Shown: positions 24,207-31,783 of the stretch, one piece after another
Numbering within the stretch: position 1 is the first letter of the stretch
Layout of the letters: each line of letters begins with the position of its first letter
Assembly (NCBI GenBank): GCA_025965125.1
Contig: JAOPXM010000172.1
Span: 1-44,268 of the forward strand
DNA length: 44,268 bases
Origin: Nocardioides sp.
Lineage (GTDB): Bacteria > Actinomycetota > Actinomycetes > Propionibacteriales > Nocardioidaceae
Direction: 5' to 3'
The notes under the pieces: model-generated
What the model was told of the DNA's origin: nothing
Databases searched by the model: none
Seen by the model: only the letters and a program-made list of their open reading frames with translations
Position numbers and translations under genes: made by a program

Positions 24207-25484
24207 GTGCGTCTCTTCCCTCGTACCGCCAGCCAGCGCCTCGCGGCAGCCACGGTGGCCACCGCGCTCGCGCTCGGCGCGGTGGCCGTTCCCCTCGCGA
24301 ACGCCGGCGACCTCAAGAATCGGCACAAGCACGCCGAGCACCAGGTCTCGTCGGCCAAGCAGGACCTCGACGAGTCCAGCTCGGCACTGGTTGCGGCCAC
24401 CAGGAAGGTGGCGGCGGCCAAGGCCCTGCTCGCGGACGCCAATGCCGAGCTCGCCGACGTCCGCACCCGCCTGGCCGCCGCGCAGGTGCTCGACAACCAG
24501 ATGCAGGCCAAGCTGGTGACCGCCGAGCAGCGACTCACCGACTCGCGCCAGCAGCTCACCGACGGTCAGGCAGCGCTCGAGCTCCAGCGGCAGCACGTCA
24601 CCGCCACCGTCACCTCGATCTACGAGCAGGGTGATCCGCAGCTGCTGGCCTTCGCCTCGATGCTCAACGCCGAGACCCCGGCGGACCTCACCAGCCGGAT
24701 GCAGGCCACCGACGTCATCGTCGGTCGGGAGACGGGCGCGTACGACGACCTCCATGCCGCCGAGGTGCTCCTCCAGGTCCGCGAGAACGAGGTTGAGTCC
24801 GCGAAGAACGACGTGGCCGACCAGCGTCGCGCCGCGGCCGCGCACCTCGACACCATGCGGGCGCTGCACGAGGAGACCCGTCAGGCCAAGGCGAAGGTCC
24901 GAGACCTGGTGGACTCGCGCAAGGCGGCAGCCAAGCAAGCCTGGGCCGCACGCAGGCACGACAGTCAGGTCCTGCGCCAGGCCAAGGCGAAGGAACACCG
25001 GATCCAGCAGCACATCCTCGCGCTCGCCCGCCGGGCCGCCCAACGCGCCGCCCGGCGCGGCGCCGGCGCCGGCTACACGGGTTCCAGCGGTGGGTTCCTG
25101 ATGCGTCCGGTCAACGGCCCGGTCACGTCGCCGTTCGGCTGGCGCATCCACCCGATCTACGGCTACTGGGGCCTGCACGACGGCACCGACTTCGGCGTCT
25201 CCTGCGGTGAGGGCCTGTGGGCGGCCGCCGGAGGCACCGTCGTGTCCGAGTACTACTCCTCGGTCTACGGCAACCGTCTCTACCTCAACGTCGGCACGGT
25301 CAACGGCAAGAACGTGACCGTCGTCTACAACCACATGTCGGGATACCGCTCTCACACCGGCGACCACGTCAGGCGTGGCGAGGTGGTCGGGTACGTCGGC
25401 GACACCGGCTGGTCGACCGGCTGCCACCTCCACTTCACGGTGCTCGTCAACGGAACCGCGGTCGACCCCATGAACTGGTTCTGA
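24207..25484 (+). CDS. Secreted coiled-coil M23 (LytM) peptidoglycan hydrolase, probable FtsEX partner
   Basis: This 425-aa protein has a signal peptide (about residues 1-33, cleavage near ANA), a long Ala/Gln/Lys/Glu-rich helical coiled coil (about 36-285) and a C-terminal LytM domain (about 300-425). The zinc motifs are HDGTDFG (HxxxD), the second His in VYNHM and HLHF, so the catalytic set is complete. The layout equals EnvC/PcsB-like FtsEX-controlled proteins, but unlike EnvC the LytM residues are intact, so it should be a hydrolase itself. GTG 24207; 54 bp after ftsX, same strand. Confidence 0.9.
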   Translation: MRLFPRTASQRLAAATVATALALGAVAVPLANAGDLKNRHKHAEHQVSSAKQDLDESSSALVAATRKVAAAKALLADANAELADVRTRLAAAQVLDNQMQAKLVTAEQRLTDSRQQLTDGQAALELQRQHVTATVTSIYEQGDPQLLAFASMLNAETPADLTSRMQATDVIVGRETGAYDDLHAAEVLLQVRENEVESAKNDVADQRRAAAAHLDTMRALHEETRQAKAKVRDLVDSRKAAAKQAWAARRHDSQVLRQAKAKEHRIQQHILALARRAAQRAARRGAGAGYTGSSGGFLMRPVNGPVTSPFGWRIHPIYGYWGLHDGTDFGVSCGEGLWAAAGGTVVSEYYSSVYGNRLYLNVGTVNGKNVTVVYNHMSGYRSHTGDHVRRGEVVGYVGDTGWSTGCHLHFTVLVNGTAVDPMNWF

Positions 25485-25490
25485 CACCCA

Positions 25491-25531
25491 GGTGGTCGAG
25501 GAGGTTGCGCGAGCAACCGTCCCAAAACCCC
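25491..25531. repeat. REP-like intergenic hairpin element, copy A
   Basis: GGTCGAGGAGG leads into a perfect hairpin GGTTGC-GCGA-GCAACC (25503-25518) followed by CGTCCCAAAACC. A related element occurs at 26900 (copy B, GTTGAGGAGC-hairpin-CGTCTCGAAACG). It lies between the M23 gene and smpB. The shared outline with different but compensating stem bases is typical of dispersed REP-like repeats. Confidence 0.65.
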
Positions 25532-25557
25532 GTTGGTCGACCTGAGAGACTGGTGGG

Positions 25558-26034
25558 ATGCCGAAGGAGCAGGGCCGCAAGCTGGTCGCGCAGAACAAGA
25601 AGGCGCGCCACGACTACCTCATCGAGGACACCTACGAGGCCGGGTTGGTTCTCATGGGCACCGAGGTGAAGTCACTGCGCGAGGGTCGCGCGTCCCTGGT
25701 CGATGGGTTCGTCGACATCGACGGCAACGAGGCGTGGCTGCACGGCGTACACATCCCCGAGTACACCCAGGGCACCTGGACCAACCACTCCGCCCGCCGC
25801 AAGCGCAAGTTGTTGCTCAACCGGTCCGAGATCGACAAGATCGAGCGCCGGGTGAACGAGAAGGGCCTCACGATCGTCCCGCTGTCGCTCTACTTCGTCG
25901 ACGGCCGGGCCAAGGTGGAGATCGCGCTGGCCAAGGGCAAGAAGTCCTGGGACAAGCGGCACGCGCTTGCCGAGCGGCAGGCCAACCGCGAGACCGAGCA
26001 GGCTGTGGGTCGACGCCTCAAGGGCATGGATTGA
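25558..26034 (+). CDS. smpB: SsrA-binding protein
   Basis: This 158-aa SmpB binds tmRNA and delivers it to stalled ribosomes. Family features: the N-terminal [45 protein letters not shown] and the basic C-terminal tail ending [29 protein letters not shown]. The ssrA gene lies 950 bp downstream on the same strand. The stop overlaps the TTG start proposed for the following amidohydrolase (TTGA). Confidence 0.96.
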   Translation: MPKEQGRKLVAQNKKARHDYLIEDTYEAGLVLMGTEVKSLREGRASLVDGFVDIDGNEAWLHGVHIPEYTQGTWTNHSARRKRKLLLNRSEIDKIERRVNEKGLTIVPLSLYFVDGRAKVEIALAKGKKSWDKRHALAERQANRETEQAVGRRLKGMD

Positions 26035-26909
26035 TCGACGCCGACGTCCCGGCCTGGTGGAAGGCCCTGGGTCTGCCCGGCCTCTTCGACGTCCACGTCC
26101 ACTTCCTGCCGGAGAACATCCAGCGCCGCGTCTACGCGCAGTTCGACAACGCCGGCCCGAAGATCGGCCGCGAGTGGCCGATCCGCTACCGCGGCAGCCA
26201 CGAGGAGCGCGTCCAGCAGCTGCGCGCGCTCGGTGTCCGCCGCTTCTCGGCGCTGCCCTACGCCCACCGGCCGGGCATCGCGACGTACCTCAACAACTGG
26301 GCACGTGGCTTCGCAGCCGACGTGCCGGAGTCGCTCTGGTCGGCGACGTTCTACCCCGAGCCCGATGCGGCGACGTACGTCGCAGAGCTGGTCGCAGAGG
26401 GTGTCGAGGTCTTCAAGGTGCACGTCCAGGTGGGGGAGTTCCACCTCGACGACCCGCTGCTCGACCCCGTCTGGGGCGTCCTCGAGGACACCGGCACCCC
26501 GATCGTGATCCACGCCGGCTCCGGACCGGTCGGCAACGAGTTCACCGGGCCCGACCCGCTGCGCCGGGTGCTCGAACGGTTCCCGCGGGTGGCCGCGATC
26601 GTGGCACACCTGGGGGCTCCCGAGTACGCGGAGTTCCTCGCCCTGGCCGAGCAGTACGACAACGTCTGCCTCGACACCACGATGGTGTTCACCGACTTCT
26701 TCAACGAGCGCGCGACGTACCCCGCGACATTGCTGCCCCGCGTCGTCGACCTGCAGCACAAGGTGCTGCTCGGCAGCGACTTCCCGACGATCCCCTACCC
26801 CTACGCCCACCAGCTCGAGGCTCTCGACCGCCTCGGGCTGGGGGAACACTGGCTGCGCGACGTGTGTTGGAACAATGGAGCACGGATCTTCGGAGCGCAC
26901 GGTCGTTGA
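26031..26909 (+). CDS. Amidohydrolase-family (TIM-barrel) metal-dependent hydrolase
   Basis: This 292-aa amidohydrolase-2-like protein has HVHF (DVHVHFLP) near residue 23 as first metal site, [30 protein letters not shown] and the late Asp in [12 protein letters not shown]. These are the metal and catalytic positions of the ACMSD/TIM-barrel hydrolase group. No ATG is available: the start is taken as TTG 26031, which overlaps the smpB stop and gives [14 protein letters not shown]. The reading frame ends in the left flank of REP-like copy B, whose GTTGAGGAG supplies the TGA. The substrate is unknown. Confidence 0.82.
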   Translation: MIDADVPAWWKALGLPGLFDVHVHFLPENIQRRVYAQFDNAGPKIGREWPIRYRGSHEERVQQLRALGVRRFSALPYAHRPGIATYLNNWARGFAADVPESLWSATFYPEPDAATYVAELVAEGVEVFKVHVQVGEFHLDDPLLDPVWGVLEDTGTPIVIHAGSGPVGNEFTGPDPLRRVLERFPRVAAIVAHLGAPEYAEFLALAEQYDNVCLDTTMVFTDFFNERATYPATLLPRVVDLQHKVLLGSDFPTIPYPYAHQLEALDRLGLGEHWLRDVCWNNGARIFGAHGR

Positions 26910-26940
26910 GGAGCTCGCGCAGCGAGCGTCTCGAAACGCT
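26898..26940. repeat. REP-like hairpin element, copy B, overlapping the amidohydrolase stop
   Basis: GGTCGTTGAGGA precedes a perfect stem GCTCGC-GCA-GCGAGC (26913-26927), followed by GTCTCGAAACG. It is related to copy A at 25491. Its left part encodes the last two residues and stop codon of the upstream gene, and it ends about 25 bp before the ssrA -10 element. Confidence 0.65.
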
Positions 26941-26964
26941 TCGAGTTCTGTCGCTCCCACCGCG

Positions 26965-26970
26965 TAGAGT
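26965..26970 (+). promoter_or_regulatory. -10 element (TAGAGT) of ssrA
   Basis: TAGAGT lies 18 bp before the mature tmRNA 5' end (26989), which fits a primary transcript start near 26977 followed by RNase P trimming. No convincing -35 was identified. Confidence 0.45.
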
Positions 26971-26988
26971 GGTGGACACAACTCAAGA

Positions 26989-27356
26989 GGGGCTGATCGG
27001 TTTCGACTCGGGACGTTAGTTCCAGGAGAAGCGGGTCGAGAAGCCAGCGTCATCTCGTAAACGATCGCTGGAAACCTATAACTGCCAATTCAAACCGCAG
27101 TAGCTTCGCCCTCGCCGCCTGAGCGGTGACCGAAGCGGTCAGACCGGGCATCCGTCTCCGTCCCGGACCCTGGCCTCATTTAGGAGACTTGCTGATCAAT
27201 TCCTGTCACGAGGATTGATCGGGACTTTTTCGTGACTGGGCCTGTCGGCGACGTGTCAGTGCGAGCGCCGGGGCCGAGAAAACGACTTCACTGACTGCAC
27301 CCGGAGAAGACCTGGTTCGACGCTTGAGGACGCGGGTTCGATTCCCGCCAGCTCCA
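26989..27356 (+). ncRNA. ssrA: tmRNA (transfer-messenger RNA)
   Basis: This one-piece tmRNA runs from GGGGCTGATCGGTTTCGAC at the 5' end to the T-arm GGGTTCGATTCCC and acceptor CAGCTCCA. The 7-bp acceptor stem GGGGCTG/CAGCTCC closes with one G-U pair. The 3' CCA is not encoded (CAC follows), so it is added after transcription. The tag frame runs 27084-27122 (GCC...TGA) and reads ANSNRSSFALAA, ending in the degradation signal ALAA. A pseudoknot-like helix is visible around 27200-27232 (GATCAATTCCTG / GAGGATTGATC). It rescues stalled ribosomes with SmpB. Confidence 0.95.
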
Positions 27357-27381
27357 CACGATCACCTCTTGAAACAGTGAA

Positions 27382-27424
27382 GTGTGGTGGGTTTGTTCAA
27401 CCTGGTTGAACGAACCCACCACAC
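27382..27424. terminator. 20-bp hairpin between ssrA and the convergent membrane-protein gene
   Basis: Arms 27382-27401 (GTGTGGTGGGTTTGTTCAAC) and 27405-27424 pair along 20 bp with a single G-U, around a 3-nt CTG loop. It stands between convergent ssrA and the minus-strand GT-C-like gene and could terminate both. There is no U tract on either side, as is usual for actinobacterial terminators. Confidence 0.7.
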
Positions 27425-27489
27425 GTCTGCTGTGTGCGGGTTGTGCCCCGGTGAGGACGGGCACGACTCGGTCCTGGTAGCCGTCGTGG

Positions 27490-28986
27490 CTACGAGCAGT
27501 CCAGGGGTGGAAGCGCCCGGGAGCCGCTGCTGCGCAGCAGCCAGATGGGAGGCCCGCAGGGCTCCTCGACGGGCGCGTACAGACGGCTGATCAGGTCCTG
27601 GATCTGGCGGTCCGGATCGAGGTGCCACGAGTCCAGCGGCAGGACGGCAACGACCCAGGTGGGCGCGTCCGGGCCCGCGAGCACGTCGTGCAGCTCGGCC
27701 AGGTCGGGGTCCAGCGTCCGCATCGGCAGGCTCCACAGGTGCTCGTACGGCGAGTCGAGCTTGGCCGCCAGGACGACCCCGGGGCTCCCGTAGAGGGACA
27801 CGAGGGTGTCCCCTGGTCGGGCGACGGCGCCGATCGCGGCGCCGACTTCCCACTCCGTTGGCCCTCCGGAGTCGTCGAGCTGGTTCCGGGTGAAGCCGAC
27901 CAGCGAGACGACCGACGCGAGGGCCACCAGGCCCGCCGTCGCGCGCAGCAGCACTCGTTCGGACCTTCCGGCGGCGCTCGCCAGGGCCGCGGCGAGCGCG
28001 ATGTCCGGGATCAGCGGGATCAGGTAGGCGACCCAGTAGCTCCCGCCCACCACGACGCCGATGGCGTCGACGACGCTCATCGCGGCGAGGGCGACGGCGA
28101 AGACGACCCGGCCCCGCAGCCAGCGCCGACAGGTCACCAGGGCGATGGCGGCGATGATCGCCATGCCACTGCCGATGAAGAGCCACCACAGGGCCCGCGC
28201 CCGGATGCCGGGGGCGGTCGAGTCGCTGGCCGCGAGCACCCGGGAGGCATCGGCCCGGAACCCGAAGATCTGGTACCACGCGGTGTCGAAGGTGACCGGG
28301 GTGGCCACGATCCAGAGCGCAATGATCCCGATCGGGATGGCGGCACCCAACAGGGCATACCGCGCCAGGTGGGCGGCTTCCTTTCCGGTGAGGCGGTGCG
28401 AGATCAACGACCCGACGAGGAGGACGAACCCGAACACGAGCCCACCGAGAAGGCTCTGCTTGAACCCCACGGCCAGGACCGCGGTCATTCCAGCCGCGGC
28501 AGCGAGCAGCGCGCGGCGCCGTACCGACTCCGCTTGGAGGGCCGACACCGACGCCAGGCAGCTCAGCACGACGAACGGTGTCCCGAGCACCTCGCCCTTG
28601 GCGGTCCACGCGCTGAACTCAGGGTTGGCCAGCAGCGCGGCCGCGACCACCGCGGCGACCCGCGCCGAGGGCCCATCCGTGACCTGACGGGCGAGCTGAT
28701 GGACCGCGACCACCAGCACGGCGGCGAGGAGTGCCGCGAGCAGCCTGGGTCCGGCGCCGCCCGCGACCGCGTCCGCCAGGCGGTAGGCGGCGATCAGGAC
28801 CGGTGGCCGGTCAACCCAGTAGCTGCCGAACATGTTGTCCGTCGACGGCGCCCAGGTGCGGGCGACGAGCAGGAACCCCGACTCGTCCGACGTCGGGTCG
28901 ACCAGCAGGCCCGGGAATCGCAGCGCGGTCGACACCAGCACCAGGAGTCCCAGGAACCAACGATCGGGGACCGAGACCAGACGCAT
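27490..28986 (-). CDS. Polytopic GT-C-fold glycosyltransferase-like membrane protein
   Basis: This 498-aa integral membrane protein has about eleven hydrophobic segments. The first extracytoplasmic loop has DPTSDESGF (the acidic pair of GT-C enzymes) and then YWVDRPPVLIAAY. This arrangement is typical of the ArnT/PMT (GT39/GT83)-like family that transfers sugars from polyprenyl-phosphate donors on the outer face. The C-terminal soluble part (about 390-498) is not recognised. The gene stands alone on the minus strand. There is no Shine-Dalgarno before ATG 28986. Donor and acceptor are unknown. Confidence 0.78.
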   Translation of the reverse strand: MRLVSVPDRWFLGLLVLVSTALRFPGLLVDPTSDESGFLLVARTWAPSTDNMFGSYWVDRPPVLIAAYRLADAVAGGAGPRLLAALLAAVLVVAVHQLARQVTDGPSARVAAVVAAALLANPEFSAWTAKGEVLGTPFVVLSCLASVSALQAESVRRRALLAAAAGMTAVLAVGFKQSLLGGLVFGFVLLVGSLISHRLTGKEAAHLARYALLGAAIPIGIIALWIVATPVTFDTAWYQIFGFRADASRVLAASDSTAPGIRARALWWLFIGSGMAIIAAIALVTCRRWLRGRVVFAVALAAMSVVDAIGVVVGGSYWVAYLIPLIPDIALAAALASAAGRSERVLLRATAGLVALASVVSLVGFTRNQLDDSGGPTEWEVGAAIGAVARPGDTLVSLYGSPGVVLAAKLDSPYEHLWSLPMRTLDPDLAELHDVLAGPDAPTWVVAVLPLDSWHLDPDRQIQDLISRLYAPVEEPCGPPIWLLRSSGSRALPPLDCS

Positions 28987-29069
28987 GACAGTAAGGAGAC
29001 CATTCGAGACGTAGCGGTTGGCCGCAAGGTGCCCATCTGACGTGTCCGTGTCCTTGGCGCAGCACCCGC

Positions 29070-29081
29070 TACGGTGCCGTC
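29070..29081 (+). promoter_or_regulatory. -10 element TACGGT six bases before the 37-aa ORF
   Basis: TACGGT (29070-29075), six bases, then ATG 29082. This is the same spacing seen at other presumed leaderless genes in the window and supports translation of the small ORF. Confidence 0.5.
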
Positions 29082-29195
29082 ATGTTCGCCTTCCTCGTTG
29101 CCGGCGTGATCCTCGGGGTCCCCGCCCGGGCGCTGCAGCACGGACCGCGGGCGCCTGGTCTGCTCGAGAGCGGGATCGGAAGGAAGCACGCGTAG
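29082..29195 (+). CDS. 37-aa hydrophobic small ORF overlapping the HIT gene start
   Basis: This is a short frame beginning MFAFLVAGVILGVPARALQ and ending at TAG 29193-29195, whose last G is the first base of the HIT gene's GTG. The N-terminal 14 residues could form a membrane helix; the start resembles small YeaQ/YmgE-like membrane proteins but stops far earlier. The leaderless-type -10 six bases upstream and the 1-nt overlap suggest it is translated and coupled to the HIT gene. It may be a real microprotein, a remnant, or only a leader peptide. Confidence 0.5.
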   Translation: MFAFLVAGVILGVPARALQHGPRAPGLLESGIGRKHA

Positions 29196-29629
29196 TGGTC
29201 GCGACCGACTCGACGCAGGCCGACTGCACGTTCTGCCGCATCGTCGCTGGCGACATCCCTGGCGACCTGGTGCTCGAGGAGGCAGACTTCGTCGCCTTCC
29301 TGGACCAGCGACCGGTGTTCAAGGGGCATGTGCTGCTCGTCCCGCGCCGACACGTCGTCACGTTGCCGGACCTGCCCGCCGACCTGCGCGACGGGTTCCT
29401 GGCGGCCGCCCAGCGGCTGGCGACAGCGATGGTCGACGGACTCGGTGCGCAGGGCTCCTTCGTGGCGGTCAACAACACGGTCAGCCAGTCGGTCCCGCAC
29501 CTGCACCTGCACGTGGTGCCTCGCACCAAGGGCGACGGGCTCCGGGGCTTCTTCTGGCCCCGGACCAAGTACGCCGATCCCGCCGAGCGAGGTGGGTACG
29601 CCGAGCGGCTCCGGGCCGCGCTCTCCTGA
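29195..29629 (+). CDS. HIT-family nucleotide hydrolase/transferase
   Basis: This 144-aa histidine triad protein has the catalytic HxHxHxx as HLHLHVV near residue 105. The N-terminal CTFCRIVAGDIPGDLVLEE carries the zinc-type CxxC found in many HIT hydrolases, and GHVLLVPRRHV is the conserved middle block. Expected reaction: hydrolysis of AMP-lysine, dinucleoside polyphosphates or related nucleotide conjugates. GTG 29195 is chosen because it overlaps the small ORF stop; GGAAGGA lies about 11 nt upstream. Confidence 0.9.
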   Translation: MVATDSTQADCTFCRIVAGDIPGDLVLEEADFVAFLDQRPVFKGHVLLVPRRHVVTLPDLPADLRDGFLAAAQRLATAMVDGLGAQGSFVAVNNTVSQSVPHLHLHVVPRTKGDGLRGFFWPRTKYADPAERGGYAERLRAALS

Positions 29630-29694
29630 CGGGGCCACAACTTTCCGGAGCCTGGGGCCGTCTCCTCGACGACCCCTATGAAGGAGATTCTCGG

Positions 29695-30837
29695 ATGAAG
29701 CTGCCCCTCGTGACCGCCATCCTCGCTGCGAGCCTGCTGGCCGTCGCGATGGCCGGACCCGCCGGCGCGCGAACGCTCGAGCAGAGCATGCCGACTGCTG
29801 CGCCCACGACCCGCCTGGCGGCACCCTCCGGTGACGGGTCGTACCTGGCGCTGGTCGACCGCGGCCGCATGGGCGAGATGGGCCTGGTCGCATCCTCCCA
29901 ACGTCTGCTGCTGATCGACTCCGACGGAACGCGACACGTCGTGCTCAGCCGGCAGGTCCGGCACCACGACACCATCCGGCTGGAGGACTGGTCCGCCGAC
30001 GCGCGAACCGCGCTCCTGCTGCACGGCAGCGGGCCGCAGCAGGCCCTGCTCGTCGACGTCTCGACCGGTCGCACCCATCCCGTGCCACTGGGCGACGAGC
30101 TGAGCGAGGTCCTCCTCGCGCCCGACGGCCGGACGCTGATCGGGCAGGGCTACCACGACCAGGGCCCCAATGGCGCCCCGCTGTGGATGATCGACCGGTC
30201 CGGAGAGCGGACCCCGCTGCCCTTCGGGGCAGACGGGCGGATCCTCGCCGGGCACGACGACACGATCGTCACCGGTGGCCCGACGTACGCCTCGCACTCC
30301 GTGCAGGTGCGCTCGCTGACGGATGGCTCGCTGGTGTCGAAGCTCCGCACCCCCGTTCACTGCGAGCCGGTGCGGTGGTGGAGCCACAACAAGGTCCTGG
30401 TCTCGTGCTCGACCCCACGGCTCTTCGGCCACCTGAGGCTCCTCGACGTGAACACCGGGGCCCAGCGATGGCTGACCGCAGCGCATCCGAAGCGCAGTCG
30501 GGACCTGGGCGACCTGGATGCGCGCACCGTGGCCAGCGGGCTCTACCTCCAGGCCTCGGGACCGTGCGGCGTCGTCTTCGTGGCGAAGGCCCGGCCGCAC
30601 GGACGGGTGACGCCGCTCGAGATCAGGGACGCCGTCGGCAACGTCCTGCTCATCGACAGCACCGGCAAGGACCTCGTGATCGAGCACGCGATGAGCTGCG
30701 ACGGAGCGGCTCCTCGAGCCGCACTGGCCCGCTACAACCCGGTCACGCACCGAGAGCGGACCCTGGCGCTGCTGCGGCGCGACGAGGCGTTCGACGCTCT
30801 GCTCGTGCGCGGCGAAGGGCGGGCCACGGGTTACTGA
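29695..30837 (+). CDS. Secreted beta-propeller-like protein of unknown function
   Basis: This 380-aa exported protein has a signal peptide at about residues 1-25 (cleavage near AGA). The mature part consists of repeating beta-rich units of about 40-45 residues with the pattern hydrophobic strand, then Asp/Gly turn: RLLLIDSDGTRHV, ALLVDVSTGRTHPV, LWMIDRSGERTPL, LRLLDVNTGAQRW. This is typical of TolB/WD40-like propellers. No catalytic motif was recognised. GGAG precedes ATG 29695. It may sense or bind a ligand at the cell surface. Confidence 0.75.
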   Translation: MKLPLVTAILAASLLAVAMAGPAGARTLEQSMPTAAPTTRLAAPSGDGSYLALVDRGRMGEMGLVASSQRLLLIDSDGTRHVVLSRQVRHHDTIRLEDWSADARTALLLHGSGPQQALLVDVSTGRTHPVPLGDELSEVLLAPDGRTLIGQGYHDQGPNGAPLWMIDRSGERTPLPFGADGRILAGHDDTIVTGGPTYASHSVQVRSLTDGSLVSKLRTPVHCEPVRWWSHNKVLVSCSTPRLFGHLRLLDVNTGAQRWLTAAHPKRSRDLGDLDARTVASGLYLQASGPCGVVFVAKARPHGRVTPLEIRDAVGNVLLIDSTGKDLVIEHAMSCDGAAPRAALARYNPVTHRERTLALLRRDEAFDALLVRGEGRATGY

Positions 30838-30900
30838 CCAAGGGGGTGGCTCTACAGTGAACGGCGCACTCAGACCGTACGCAGCCGAGGAGTCATCACC

Positions 30901-31656
30901 ATGGGTCGTTTCGACGGGCGCGTCGCCGTCATCACCGGTGCCGCACGCGGGATCGGGTTCGGCACCGCCAAGCGGTTCTCCGAGGAGGGCGCGGCGATCG
31001 CGATCATCGACCTCGACGAGGCCGCCGCGAGCGAAGCCGCCGGCAAGCTGGACACCAAGGCCATCGGCATCGGCTGCGACGTGAGCAATGCGGAGTCGGT
31101 CGACGCGGCGATCGCGCGCGTGGTCGAGGAGCTCGGCGGGATCCACATCCTCGTCAACAACGCGGGGATCACCCGCGACAACCTCCTGTTCAAGATGACC
31201 GAGGACGACTGGGACCTCGTGATGAACGTGCACCTCAAGGGCGCCTTCCTCATGACCAGGGCCGCCCAGAAACACTTCGTCGAGCAGAAGTACGGCAAGA
31301 TCCTCAACCTCTCCAGCGTCTCCGCGCTGGGCAACCGCGGCCAGGCGAACTACTCGGCCGCGAAGATGGGGGTCCAGGGCTTCACGCGTACGCTCGGGAT
31401 CGAGCTCGGTCCCTACGGCATCAACGCCAACGCGATCGCACCCGGGTTCATCGCTACCGAGATGACCGATGCGACCGCGGCCCGGCTGAAGATGGGCGTG
31501 GAGGAGTTCCGCAAGCTGAATGCAGACGCCAACCCGGTACGCCGGGTGGGCTACCCCGAGGACATTGCCGCCGCTGCAGCGTTCCTGTGCAGCGACGAGG
31601 CGTCGTACATCACCGGCCAGACGTTGTACGTCGACGGTGGCAGCAAGCTCGGCTGA
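30901..31656 (+). CDS. fabG: SDR-family 3-oxoacyl-ACP reductase-like protein
   Basis: This 251-aa classical short-chain dehydrogenase/reductase has the cofactor motif TGAARGIG (residues 12-19), NNAG (near 85), catalytic Ser in LNLSSVSALGN, and YSAAK as YxxxK. The segment PGFIATEMT and the VDGG near the end are typical of FabG-like enzymes. The Asp at the end of the second strand (IIDLD) suggests NAD(H) preference. Fatty acid synthesis genes are not adjacent, so a FabG paralogue with another acyl or keto substrate is equally possible. GAGGAG precedes the ATG. Confidence 0.88.
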   Translation: MGRFDGRVAVITGAARGIGFGTAKRFSEEGAAIAIIDLDEAAASEAAGKLDTKAIGIGCDVSNAESVDAAIARVVEELGGIHILVNNAGITRDNLLFKMTEDDWDLVMNVHLKGAFLMTRAAQKHFVEQKYGKILNLSSVSALGNRGQANYSAAKMGVQGFTRTLGIELGPYGINANAIAPGFIATEMTDATAARLKMGVEEFRKLNADANPVRRVGYPEDIAAAAAFLCSDEASYITGQTLYVDGGSKLG

Positions 31657-31783
31657 GCGAGGCTTGCAGGGCACGACGCGCTGAGGACGGACATTGGGCG
31701 CGCCTCCACCCGTGCCGGACAGAAGAACCTCACACTGAAGTCGACCAGTTCACTAGACGTTCCACCAACGATGGGAGTCCGAC

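Noticed and set aside
22506-25598. Minus-strand frames of about 490-500 codons over ftsE-ftsX and the M23 gene
   Set aside because: They oppose clearly conserved ftsE, ftsX and LytM motifs and show no recognisable protein.
29080-31674. Very long minus-strand open frame (864 codons) antisense to HIT, propeller protein and SDR genes
   Set aside because: Composition is typical of a GC-bias shadow (Arg/Gly/Val/His-rich), it has no domain, and it opposes three well-supported plus-strand genes.
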